Assembly: GCA_027214255.1 (NCBI GenBank)
Contig: JAPWHL010000004.1
Location: 1-64,000, forward strand
Source: Roseovarius aestuarii
GTDB taxonomy: Bacteria > Pseudomonadota > Alphaproteobacteria > Rhodobacterales > Rhodobacteraceae
Length of the DNA stretch: 64,000 nucleotides
Direction: 5' to 3'
Shown here: positions 46,301-54,900 of the stretch, piece after piece
Layout of the letters: each line of letters opens with the position of its first letter
Position numbering within the stretch: the first letter of the stretch is position 1
Made by a program: the position numbers and the translations under genes
The notes under the pieces: model-generated
Told to the model about the DNA's origin: nothing
Database searches by the model: none
The model's input: only the letters and a program-made list of their open reading frames with translations

Positions 46301-48917
46301 TGGGCACGACACCGGCCAGCCACAGATCGCGCACCGCTTCGGCCAAATTCACATCACTGGGCCGCTCTTTGCGCGCCGAAACGGCCAGGCCCACCGGGTA
46401 TTGCGCGATTTCGCGGGTCAGGGCGGCCAAATGGGGGCGCGGCCCCAGTTCCAGCACCGCCGCCGGGCGATCTTCGAGAAGAGCGCACATCGCCTCGTAA
46501 AACCGCACGGGTTCGGTCATGTGGCGGGCCCAATGAGCGGGGTCGGACAGGGTTTCGCACCCCGCCCAATCGCAGGTCAGGCTTGACATCAACGGCACCG
46601 ATGGCGCGGCCACCGTTATAAGGGCAGCCACTTTTTGCAATCGCTCGGCCGCCGCCGCCATGGCGGGCGAATGAAACGCGTGAGACACCGCCAAGGCCCG
46701 CCCCCGCACACCGCTGGCCAGCATGGCCGCGATTGCATCCGGCGAGCCGGCCACGGTCAGTTTCTCTGGGGCATTGACCCCGGCGATGGACAGGCCTGGA
46801 TGCTCGGCTAACAGTGCCTGTGCGTCGGATTCCGACATGTCCAACATGGCCATGGCCCCGCCGGGCATTTCGGCACAAAGCGCCCCGCGCGCCATCGCCA
46901 AGGCAAACCCGTCTTCTAGGGTAAAAGCCCCGGCACAGGCGGCAGCGGCGATCTCCCCGATACTGTGGCCGATCACCGCCTCAGGCGTCACGCCCCAGGA
47001 TCGCCACAGCGCGGCCATGGCCAACTCATACGCAAACAGCGCAGGTTGGGTATAGGCCGTGTTGTCGATATCTGGCACGCCCTCTTGTCGCGTCAGCAAG
47101 GCCACCAAAGGAGAGGGATCGAATGTCCAACTTTGCCGCGCAATGGCATCGCAGCGGTCAATGACATCGCGAAACGCAGGATAAGCAGCATAAAGTTCGC
47201 CCGCCATGGCGCCATATTGCGCCCCTTGGCCGGTAAAGGCGAAGATCACGCCGCCTTGCCCCGGCTCGACCTCGGCAATGGGCAGATTGCGCAAATGACG
47301 TACAGCTTCTTCCCGGTCATCGGTAACGATCGCGCCCCGTGCGGCCAATGCGGCGCGCCCGCGTGTTAGGCTACGCGCCACATCATACACGTCAATGCTG
47401 TGATCTTGTTCAAGCAGGTCGGCGATTTCGCCCGCCAATTGCACAGCGCCCGCCGGGGTGGGTGCCGAAAGACACAACAGGGCCGGCCCGGTTGGTCCGA
47501 CCGCTGGCGCGGCAGGCGCGGGCGGGGGCGCGGCGACGATCACATGGGCATTGGTACCGCTGTAGCCGAATGAACTGACCGCGGCGCGGCGTTTGGCATT
47601 GGACACGTTCCAATCTTGCATGGTTGTGGGCAGCGACAAGGGCAAAGCATCCCACGGGATTTTCGGATTTGGCGTTTCAAGATGCAGGTTTGCGGGAATG
47701 CGCCCCTTTTGCAGCATCGCCAAAATCTTGATCAGCCCACCAATTCCGGCTGCGGTTTCCATATGGCCGCAAACGGATTTCAACGCGCCCAGGATCAGCG
47801 GCTCATCGGCCCCGCGCCCGGCCCCATAAACCGCCGCCGCCGCCTGCGCCTCGATCGGATCGCCCAGATCTGTGCCCGTGCCGTGAGTTTCCAGCACCGA
47901 AACGTCCCCCGGTGCCAAGCCCGCATCGGCCAGGGCCGCGCGCATCACCGCCTCTTGCGAGGGGCCGTTGGGCGCGGTCAGACTGGCAGATCGACCATCT
48001 TGGTTCACGGCACTGCCCTCGATCACGCCCAGCACCCGGTCGCCGTCTTTTTGTGCATCGGCCAGCCGTTTCAACACGACTACGCCGCATCCTTCCGAGC
48101 GGACAAATCCATCGGCGCGGTGGTCGAATGTCTTGCAGCGCCCATCGGGGGCCAGCATCCCGGTTTGCGACAGGGCCACATGCCCGGCGGGCGACAAAAT
48201 CACATTCACCCCCCCCGCCAGGGCCATATCGGTTTCGCCCGCGCGCAGGCTTTGACAGGCCAGATGCAGCGCCACCAAAGAGGACGAACAGGCCGTATCC
48301 ACCGCCACCGCCGGACCGCGCAGCCCCAGCAGGAACGCCACCCGGCCCGCAATTACCGAATTGCCGTTGCCCGATCCGAAATGCGCATCCATCAGCGCCA
48401 GATCGCCTCCGGGTCCGGCCACAAGGCGTGAATAGTCCTGCGCCGCCACGCCCATGTACACCCCGGCGCGCCGTTCCTTCAGGCGATCGGGGGCGCAGGC
48501 AGCATGTTCCAATGCCTCCCAGGTGCATTCGAGAACCAGGCGCTGTTGGGGATCCATGCTTTGCGCTTCGCGCGGGCTGATCCCGAAAAAAGCCGGATCG
48601 AATTGATCGATCCGGGGCAAAAAGCCGCCCTGATTGACATTGGTTTTACCAGGAACCGGCGCACCGGCGCGAAAATAGGTGGCGCTGTCCCAACGTTCGG
48701 GGGGCACCGGGCCCAAAGGATCGCGCCCGCTTTCCAAAAGCTGCCACAAGCCCTCCAAATCGCACACCCCGCCAGGCATCCGCAGCCCCGCCCCGATCAC
48801 CGCAATCGGTGTGCGCTCAACCCCTGCCGTTTGCTGCAATTTCTTTTGCAGATTGAATGCATGCAGCGCCAATTTCTGCGGCGACAGCGACATCAGATGT
48901 TTCAGGGTTTCATTCAT
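37368..48917 (-). CDS. Modular PKS B: KS-AT-DH-cMT-ER-KR-ACP / KS-AT-KR-ACP
   Basis: A 3849-residue bimodular PKS starting at MNETLKHLMS, which overlaps the PKS A stop by 8 bases. Module 1: KS (DTACSSS near 210), AT (GHSIGE 655, HAFH, malonyl-type), DH (HRVGGQVWMP near 943, DAAFQ), C-methyltransferase (LEIGAGTG 1358), ER (AGAGGVG 1847), KR (GGLRGLG 2035) and ACP (GLDSLM 2343). The KR has His in GQANHCAAN where the catalytic Tyr is usual. Module 2: KS (DTACSSS 2580), AT (GHSLGE 3017, VASH, methylmalonyl-type), KR (GGLGGIG 3470; YAAAS, with Ser for the usual Asn) and ACP (GLDSIM 3773). Docking helices lie at both ends. Module 1 would add a reduced, alpha-methylated unit and module 2 a methyl-bearing unit, hydroxylated if its KR works. 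Confidence 0.92.
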   Translation of the reverse strand: MNETLKHLMSLSPQKLALHAFNLQKKLQQTAGVERTPIAVIGAGLRMPGGVCDLEGLWQLLESGRDPLGPVPPERWDSATYFRAGAPVPGKTNVNQGGFLPRIDQFDPAFFGISPREAQSMDPQQRLVLECTWEALEHAACAPDRLKERRAGVYMGVAAQDYSRLVAGPGGDLALMDAHFGSGNGNSVIAGRVAFLLGLRGPAVAVDTACSSSLVALHLACQSLRAGETDMALAGGVNVILSPAGHVALSQTGMLAPDGRCKTFDHRADGFVRSEGCGVVVLKRLADAQKDGDRVLGVIEGSAVNQDGRSASLTAPNGPSQEAVMRAALADAGLAPGDVSVLETHGTGTDLGDPIEAQAAAAVYGAGRGADEPLILGALKSVCGHMETAAGIGGLIKILAMLQKGRIPANLHLETPNPKIPWDALPLSLPTTMQDWNVSNAKRRAAVSSFGYSGTNAHVIVAAPPPAPAAPAVGPTGPALLCLSAPTPAGAVQLAGEIADLLEQDHSIDVYDVARSLTRGRAALAARGAIVTDDREEAVRHLRNLPIAEVEPGQGGVIFAFTGQGAQYGAMAGELYAAYPAFRDVIDRCDAIARQSWTFDPSPLVALLTRQEGVPDIDNTAYTQPALFAYELAMAALWRSWGVTPEAVIGHSIGEIAAAACAGAFTLEDGFALAMARGALCAEMPGGAMAMLDMSESDAQALLAEHPGLSIAGVNAPEKLTVAGSPDAIAAMLASGVRGRALAVSHAFHSPAMAAAAERLQKVAALITVAAPSVPLMSSLTCDWAGCETLSDPAHWARHMTEPVRFYEAMCALLEDRPAAVLELGPRPHLAALTREIAQYPVGLAVSARKERPSDVNLAEAVRDLWLAGVVPNWRDVPATQQGRIVSLPNTPYARQRCWLPDSPGQSSPALAGVLGQPIDTPLAARLYDSRVSPQAPAWLGEHRVGGQVWMPGAAIIDAALHAGQDALQTDAVSLRDLVLVRPVALADDGFTHLQWVLLPENDGFTFQLFSRTDDGGHVEHATGRLERAAPLAAHGLDEARHNAPDSVEVEQIFAAQRALNLDLGPSYKGLMAAWAGADSALGQLRAPQNSAAMGGHTVAPPLLDAAFQVLGALPGHDALQVPARIGRVSIASRAVAPAWCAATRRGADRADFTMFDAQGAILLTIEDMHFAPVERANHVADWLYRVVWHEDPAPLADGALPDLAVIKQCAVPEGDDIARYVGFLNRVEDLAATAIHHVLATVDAGQIAPNRQRLWQRFLTIAADHAPSAEAPETLLARLTQDYPEAATETALLGRCARGLSVVLQGGDPLALLFPGGDLAETESVYADTPLGGAIAQMAEQAMAQLIAHIPPGRPLRILEIGAGTGSLTRAVLPQLLPERTEYWYTDISPRFIEHGRGLWGDRANMHFTVYDVESPAADQGIPEGAFDLVLASNVLHATRDLTATMEAVKTLLAPEGAVLLLEATAPRLGADITFGLTDGWWRFNDTNRRPDHPLLSRQGWQDLLCETGFDPAIILPENSALEEHALIAARMPARALLPKGQKLRILGEGPVAAALCDALGPMVVSDETACVDQIVICETVPEGEAPGDVARALCDRALSLILALDKDRAPPALVWITRGGDVANPGIAALAGLLRSARREYPQFTLRHVDIDGDNVNPAPLIQELARSAPELRHRAGRRLLPTLDRARGRTHVGTGPFRVDIAARGSLDGLTFAPLDRVAPGPGEVEIAVSAVGLNFRDVLNCMGLYPGELGAPGEECAGQIVALGEGVQGLEIGDPVVAIAGGCLASHATVPARFVRPRPQGLSMAQAATVPVAYLTAAVALEHLGRIAPGERIVVHAGAGGVGMAAIHMAHRAGARVLATAHPSKWSILKGLGVEAVASSRAPGFGAAVRAWSGGAGADLVLNSLQEPFITESFDMLAPGGRFLEIGRRDIWSEAQARDYRPDVSYHAINVADVVESAPEAIGALYDRVLEAVGQGHLPPLTHHLRPVSQVHDAFGQMQAGRHTGRLVLDLSPTHRPVARRDGTYVITGGLRGLGPEVGRWLAEQGAGRIVLLGRRAADTDGQAAIAAMGELGSTVETARIDVTRSDDLAQLFARLDADGPPVRGILHAAGVLADAPLIGQTGESFAQVLAPKIDAAWTLHNLSLTRPVDMFVLFSAGAAVFGTPGQANHCAANAALDGLAAYRKARDLPALSVNWGPWGDVGAAADDAVKARITAQGMSVMATRDALEALRLALARGEDQIAVLPFDWPRFLDVFAPGQAPALVEPLAARHRQAGAVTVGAPLASSAPSAPERAQATLGITSQTALADLIRRTAAQVLGLGPDAQIAARQALRDLGLDSLMAVDLRNRLARELDLTLPSTLLFDYPSVAALVDHLAPQVLAEPASAPVVPKAPERQPAQDSGAIAIIGIGCRLPGGIDDRAGLWRNLVAGTDGVVPVPSDRWDIDAYYDPDPDAPGKTYARHGGFIDQVDRFDAPFFGISPREAASMDPQQRLMLELSYEALEDAGLNVDALAGAPVGVFLGICGSDYLQLQMADGGALGSDPYLATGNAASVAAGRISYVFGFEGPAIAIDTACSSSLVATHMARKSLASGECDVALAGGVNLMLEPGVAVNFAKSRMLAQDGRCKSFDAKGDGFVRGEGGAVVAMKRLSDALRDGDPVLAVLRGSAVNQDGRSAGLTAPNGPAQEKVIVAALRDAGVDPGDVGFVEAHGSGTSLGDPIEATALGRVMAGRDRPLLIGSIKSSIGHLEGAAGVAGLAKAVLALKYGQVPGNLHFDTPSPHIDWANLPIEVVTSLRPWPGEGKRRIAGVSSFGFSGTNVHLVLENAPTPPAIPGEVATGARLVPVSARDGAALRALSERMAVLFDGVDDQTFARLAAQAGARRAHHTHRQAVVAETGAQAAAGLRAGERTGRCRSGEAPRLAFVFSGQGGQWAGMARDLMAAQPVFRETIEAASRACLAVGGPDVAALLKKGDDITAVDQVQPALFAVQLGLVAVLRAWGVQPEAVAGHSLGEVAAAHVAGALDLADAARVICLRSRALARIAGQGGMMVVGLGPEAAAAAIKTTGGAVDIAVMNGRNSTVLSGAPDALAQVKTDLECDNIFCRMVEVDVASHGRQVDPLRDELMAGLSEIAPQTGTVPFVSSVRAEELAGSDLAADYWWQNLRQPVRFAQTVAEMAARGITHIVEIGPHPVLATAMEDETAALAAPPRVLFAQHRDMGGHAALLSCLAELYVDGFNPHWPAVAPPPQGRIDLPLYPWQRKRHWFEPSGARPLASMAKGPVPPWDMMYETAWRVLPRSADRAIAPTGGDWVVLGQGALADDIAKRVQARRDGALAGAHVICFAEGRSPVDLAALYGAGPRAVWIVTRAGQSVLSGEAADPDQAALWGLGRVALLEHPEIGGGLLDLPPNAVEGADLVQALYANDGEDQIALRGGRRFGPRLARWRARDPLPRPEISADATYLITGGLGGIGVQLAEWLAVLGAGHVMLVGRRGVPDAAVAERLAMLKGCEITCHAGDVSDPNDVNRILRIAHDSGKPLRGIFHAAGTARPARLDDMTDEAYDEIAATKLHATRLLDEKTQTLRLDWFVCFSTGGALWGAEGQGAYAAASAAMDALMTARKARGLPGLSINWGWWAASGLVDETAAAYYAKMGFHPVPGAKALDALSYLMQQGCATAAVAAFDWPLYRSVTEARRPRPLLEEMEVAERATVPTTAEAGALLAGLNATAPERRLDFIKGELAAIVADILALSGPDAVEEDVGFFQMGLDSIMAVRLRQRLEAGMGQSFAPSIAFEFPTIDILANYILDRAAPPPTPDQNEDLFGQVADMDDSAIDALFAQAEKDAS

Positions 48918-51900
48918 GCGGATCGTTTCTTTCTTCGTCGGATGCCAGCCGCGCCAAAAGGGCGGCAGCCTCTTCGTCGCTAAGGGCGTCAAGATCGTCA
49001 AGATCGGGCGGAGACAGATCAGGGGCCGATGCCACAACGTCGACCGTTTGCTGCGGAACCAGTTGCGCCAGCACCAGATCCGCCAAATCGGCCACGGTGG
49101 GATGATCGAACAACACCTGCGCAGGCAAATCGATTCCGCTCATCGCCGCCAGGCGATTGCGCAGTTGCAATGACATAAGGGAATCCATGCCCAGGGCCCC
49201 CAGAGGCGCATCCACATCAATGCGATTCGGATCGTCAAATCCGAAAACATCGCCGACGGCGGCGCGGATTGCTTTGCGCACTTCGCTTGAATGGCGGTTG
49301 GCGGGCACGCGGGCCAATCGTTCGGGCAGCGACACAGGTTCAACGACACTGCTTTGTTTTATGACGTCTTGAACCTGCGCGGACCGGGGAAACAGGCTGC
49401 TTTCACGATCCGCGGGATGGGCGGTCAGATACTGATCCCAATCGGCGGGCAAAATCAACGGCGCGGCCAAGCGCAGCGTCATCGCGGTTTCCAACGCATT
49501 CAGGCCCTGTTCCGGTTGAATCGGATCGAACCCCTGAGCTTGGGCCGCACCCTCGACGCTGTGGGCTGCGGCACCGATATGGGACCATGCGCCCCAATGA
49601 ATGGCCAGCGCCGGGTGGCCCGCCGCCATGCGGGCCGCTGCGATACTTTCCAACACCGCGTTGGCCGCCGCATGGTTGGCCTGACCCGCTGGGGCCAGGA
49701 CTGCCACCGCCGAAGAAAACAACACAAAGTGTTCCACCCCATGGCGCCGGGTCAGGGCATCAAGGATTTCTGCACCCGCCACCTTGGCGCGCAGCACGGT
49801 TTCAAAACGCGCGCAGGTCAGGGCAGATAAAACGCCGTCATCCAATTGGCCCGCTGCGTGAATCACCCCCTCAAACGGGGCATTGGCATCGAACAATTCA
49901 CCCATGGCCGCACCATTGGCGCAGTCAAGATGGTGCACCTCGATCTGCGCGCCCGCCGCTAAGATGGCCGCACGTACCGCCGGGTTCAATTCGCCCCGCC
50001 GCGACACCAGCAATATGCGCCGCGCGCCGCGTTCGGCCAAACGCCGCGCCACGGCAAGACCCAAACCGCCCAAACCACCGGTGATCAGCCATTCCCCCGA
50101 CAGGCGCAAGGGCGCGCCTTTGGGTAGCAACGGTTGCGGCGTCATCCGCGGTGCGATCCACGCTCCGGCCCGATAAGCGACCTGATCCTCACGGCCCGTG
50201 GCGCGCCATTCGTCAATCGCGGCCCGCTGCACCGCCGGATCCAAGGCAGGATCGAGATCGATCAAACCGCCAAACCTGTCGGGATGTTCGCGCCGCAATG
50301 TTCGCCCCACGCCCCAAAGGGCTGCGGCCCCCGGATCGGGGCACTCTTCCCCCGGTGCTGTGGCAATTGCCCCCCGCGTCACAAGCCAAAGCTTCTCGCG
50401 GCTTTGATTCAGCGCATCCAACACCTGGCCCGACAAATCCGTGGCCCGCGCCAACAAATCGTCACTGGCACCGAGTCCCGCATCGATCACCCGCCCCTGC
50501 GCCAGGCTGGCCCCCTTGCGCGCCACAATCACGCTTTGATCAGGCAGACCGTGGCGTTTGGGGTCGCTGATGACTTTGGTTTCGGCAAAGCCTTCCCCCT
50601 CCAAAACTTGTTGCCAAGTCGCAGCATCGATCAAGGGGTGGTCGGGGCGCAAATCACTATCGCCAAAGGCCCACCAGCCCGGGGTCAAGCCAAACACCGC
50701 ATCAAATCGCGCGCGCCGCTCTGTTACCTCCAACAATAGTAAGACGCCGTGGGGGGCCAGAAGACTGGCCGCATTTGCAACCGCTGCGCGCAAATCGGGC
50801 ACCGCATGCAGCACATTGGCCGCCACAACCATATCATACCCACCCTCGGCAAAACCCTGGGGGCCGGGGGCGCGGGTGATGTCCAGAACGGCGGTATCCA
50901 CCCCAAACTGTGTCGCTGCCGATTGCAAAAACGCCGCTGAAATATCGGTAAACATGTATTCGCTACCCGGCATTGCCGCGCGCAGGGGTTTCGTGGTGCC
51001 GCCGCTGCCTGCGCCAATTTCCAGTACCCGCAAGGGTCGACCCCGGGGCCAATCGCGCGCCAAATCCTGCGCCACGCGCGCCATCAGCGCGTTAAACCGT
51101 CGCGCCAACGGTGCGGTGTGATACAGGGCCTGCATTTCACCGGACGCGCCAAACAGAACATCAACACCCGATCGTTCTCCACGCAAAACCGCGGGCAGCG
51201 CCGCCAACGACTTTTGCAACAGCGCGATTTCGGGGGCGAAATCTGGGCGTTCCCGGATCAGCGCATCAAAATCGGCGGCGCCGGGCCGGGCAATCTGTGT
51301 CAGTCGCGCCGCCAATCGTGCCATATCGGGGCTGGCTTCAACCTTGGGCAGGGCGGCCAACGCCGCCATAGTGGCCACATCCAAACGATCAACGAAGGCC
51401 GCCAGATCGCCCGCCTCCTGGTCGTCATCCGGGGTTAAATGGTCGAATTGAACAAACGGGGCCACCTTGCTGCGCGCGGGCGCCCAGATCAGATCGTGAA
51501 AGATCGGCGCGCCTTGAGCCTCCGAGGCATGAGTGTCAAGTTTTTCCCATGCGTGCGTTTTGGGCAGCCAGATTTTTTCTTTGGTAAATTTGTATGTTGG
51601 TGGTTTTGTTTTGTTTTGTTTTTTTGTTTTGATGACGTTTTTGGGTTTGAGGTTGAGTTTGTGGAGTGTGACGGCGGTTTGGGCGATTGATTTTGCGCAG
51701 TTTTGGTTTTTGCGCAGGGTTGGGAGTGTGGGGTGGTCTGAGTGGGTGGTGCTGGCCATGGCGATCAGGGCCGGGTGGGGGCCCAGTTCCAGCCAGGCGC
51801 AGGAGGCCAGTTCGGGGGTGGCGGTGAGCCGTTCGATCACCAGATCGAACCGCACCGGCTGGCGGATCGCGTCGCTCCAGTCTTCCGGCGTGGGGGCGGT

Positions 51901-54900
51901 GTGTTGCACCGTGCCATCCAGCCCGCGGATCAGCGGCACGCGCGGCGCGGCCATGTCAACGCTTTGCAGCACGGCGGCAAAGGGGTCCAGCATCGGGTCC
52001 ATCTGGGCCGAGTGAAAACCGTGCGACACCGCCAACGGGGTGCAGCGGATCCCCGCCGCGCCCAGGGCCGCGGCGGTTTGGGCCACCGCATCCGCCGCCC
52101 CTGAAAGGGTGATTGCATCCGCCCCGTTCACCGCGCCGATCTCGCAGCCCGCCACCAGGTGCGGCGTGACCGTGTCACGCCCCGCCGCCACCGCAACCAT
52201 GGCCCCCTTTTGGTCTCCATCCCGGGGCAGATCGCCCATCAGCCGGCCCCGCGCCGCCACCAGCGTCAGCCCCGCCTCAAGCGACAGCACCCCCGCCACA
52301 TGGGCCGCGGCATATTCACCGATGCTGTGGCCAGCCACCGCCCTTGGGTTTTGGTCCCAGGCGCGCAACTCGCCCGCCAGGGCGCATTGCAAGGTGTAAA
52401 GGGCCGGTTGCGTCCAATGGGTTTGCGCCAAAAGCGCGTCATCACCGCCAAACATCACCTCGCGCAGCGGGCGGTCCCACGGGCCGTCAAGCCCGGCCAG
52501 CACCGCCTCGCAGCGATCCACGATCTGGCTGAACGCCGTCGCCCGGCCATAAAGCGCACGCCCCATGCCCGCCCATTGGCTGCCTTGCCCGGTGAAGAGC
52601 CACACCGTGCCATCGACACCGGGGGTGGACGCGTCATCCGACGCAACCCCTTGCGCCAGGGCACGCAGCCCCGCGCCCACAGCGCGCGCATCCTCGGCCA
52701 CAAATCCCGCCCGGTGCGCCAGGCTGGCCCGCCCCTCGATCAACACCCGGCACAGCGCCGCCGCCTCGGCATCAGGGTCGGTCTCGGGGTCGGCTTGCAA
52801 ATGGTCGAACCAATCGGCCAGGGCAGTGCAGTTTTGCGCCAAAGCCTCGGGGGTTTGGCCCGACACCACCACCGGCCAGGGGGCGGGATCGGAGGTCGGG
52901 TCGGGGGCGGCGTCTTCAACCGGGACGGCGGGCGCTTCGGTCAGCACCAGATGGGCATTGGTGCCGGTAAAGCCAAAACTGCTGATCCCCGCCGCGCGCC
53001 GCTGGCCGCCGCGCAGGGGCTGCGTCCAGGGGCGGGGGGCCGTGGCCACTTCGATCCCGTCCCAGGCGATATGCGGATTGGGCTTTTGAAAATGCAACTG
53101 ACCAGGCAAATGCCCATGCTCCAGTGCCTGCACCATCTTGATCAGCCCGGCCACACCGGCCGCCGATTCCAGATGGCCGATATTGGTCTTGACCGACCCC
53201 ACGATCAGCGGTGCCCCATCCTGGTCGCCGCGCGCCCCGCACAGCACCCGCGCCGCCGCCCCCAATTCGATCGGATCGCCCAGGCTAGTGCCCGTGCCGT
53301 GGGCCTCAAGCACATCGATATCATGCCCCGCCAAACCCGCTTCGTCCAATGCCTGGGCAATCAGCGCCTCTTGCGCCGCACCGCTGGGCACCGTCAGCCC
53401 CGCGCCGGGGCCGTTGTGATTGACCGCAGATCCCGCCAGAACCGCCAGAATATCATCGCCCGCCGCGCGGGCATCTTCCAACCGTTTCAACACCACAATG
53501 CCGCAGCCCTCGCCGCGCACATAGCCATCAGCCCGGGCATCAAAGGTTTTACACAGGCCATCGGGCGATAGCATCCCCGCCTGGGACGCCGCAACGCTGA
53601 CCAAAGGCGACAACAGCATGTTCACCCCCCCCGCCAGCATCAGATCCGCCTCACCCCCCTGCAAAGCCCGGCGCGCCAGATGCACCGCCACCAAAGACGA
53701 CGAACAGGCCGTATCGATCGAAAGGCTGGGCCCGCGCAGCCCCAGAAAATGCGCCAACCGCCCCGAGGCCGCGCTCAGCGCATTGCCCGTGGCATGGTGC
53801 AACCCCAGGCCCGCCGCCCCCTCTTCGGCCTCAAGCAGGCGGCCGTAATCGCCATTGCTGATCCCCAGATACACCCCCGTGCGGCTGGCGCGCAAACCAT
53901 CGGGCGCAATCCCCGACCGCTCCAACGCCTCCCAGGCGACCTCAAGAACCAGCCGGTGCTGGGGGTCCAGACGCGCCGCCTCGCGCGGGCTGATCCCGAA
54001 CAGCGCGCAGTCAAACCCCTGGGGCAGGTCGATATATCCGCCCCGCTCCGTGCGCATGGTGCCCGGGCGTGCCGCCCCATCAGGCGCGTCGTCGACAAAG
54101 GTCGCGCGCGGCCAACGCGCCGCTTCGGGCAGACGGATGCTGTCGCGCCCGGCCAAGAGAGCCGAAAAATAACTGTCGGCATCGGCCCCGCCCGGAAACC
54201 GGCACGACAGCCCGACAATCGCAATCGCCCCCCGGGCCCCCGGTGTCGCGAGGGCCGGGCTTTGGACCCGGGGCTGTGCGGCGTCCTGATCAGGGCACAG
54301 CCGCGCCGCGATCCCTTGCGCACTGCCGCCGTCAAACACTAGGGTCGCCGCAACATCACGCCCAAGCGACGCCCCCAAACGACGCGCCACCTCAACCGCC
54401 ATCAAACTGTCCAGCCCCAGTTCGAACAGGCCCCGCGCCACCGGCACATCGCCCGGCCCGGCAAACCCCAGAACATCGGCCACAACACCGCGCACCAGTT
54501 CAACCGCCGCCTCGGGGCGCAACGCCTGGCCCGGCACCGCCGGGGATGGCGCGCGGGCCACAGCCGCCGGGCGCACCCGGTCCAGCAAGGCGCGCGGGCC
54601 ACGCGCCTCGTAAACCGCACAAAACCGCGCCCAATCCACATCCGCCGCCACCGGCGCCGCCGTGCCCGACACCCCCTCAAGCAGGCCATTCAAAAGCCAC
54701 TGCCCCTGTTCGGGATCCAGCGCCCCAAGGCCCATCGCCCCCAGTTGCGCCGCCGCCGCCGCATCGGTCATCCCGCCCCCGGCAAAGGGGCCCCAGTTCA
54801 CGCAGAGCCCCGCCAAGCCCTGGCTGCGGCGGTGTTCGGCCAACCCTTCAAGCACCTGATTGGCCGCCCCATAGACCGCCTGACCCCGCGATCCCCAAAC

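Noticed and set aside
51560..51740. Diversity-generating retroelement variable region, because of base-specific change in PKS A
   Set aside because: Such elements change A residues and need a reverse transcriptase and template repeat; here G is depleted on the coding strand and no reverse transcriptase is present.
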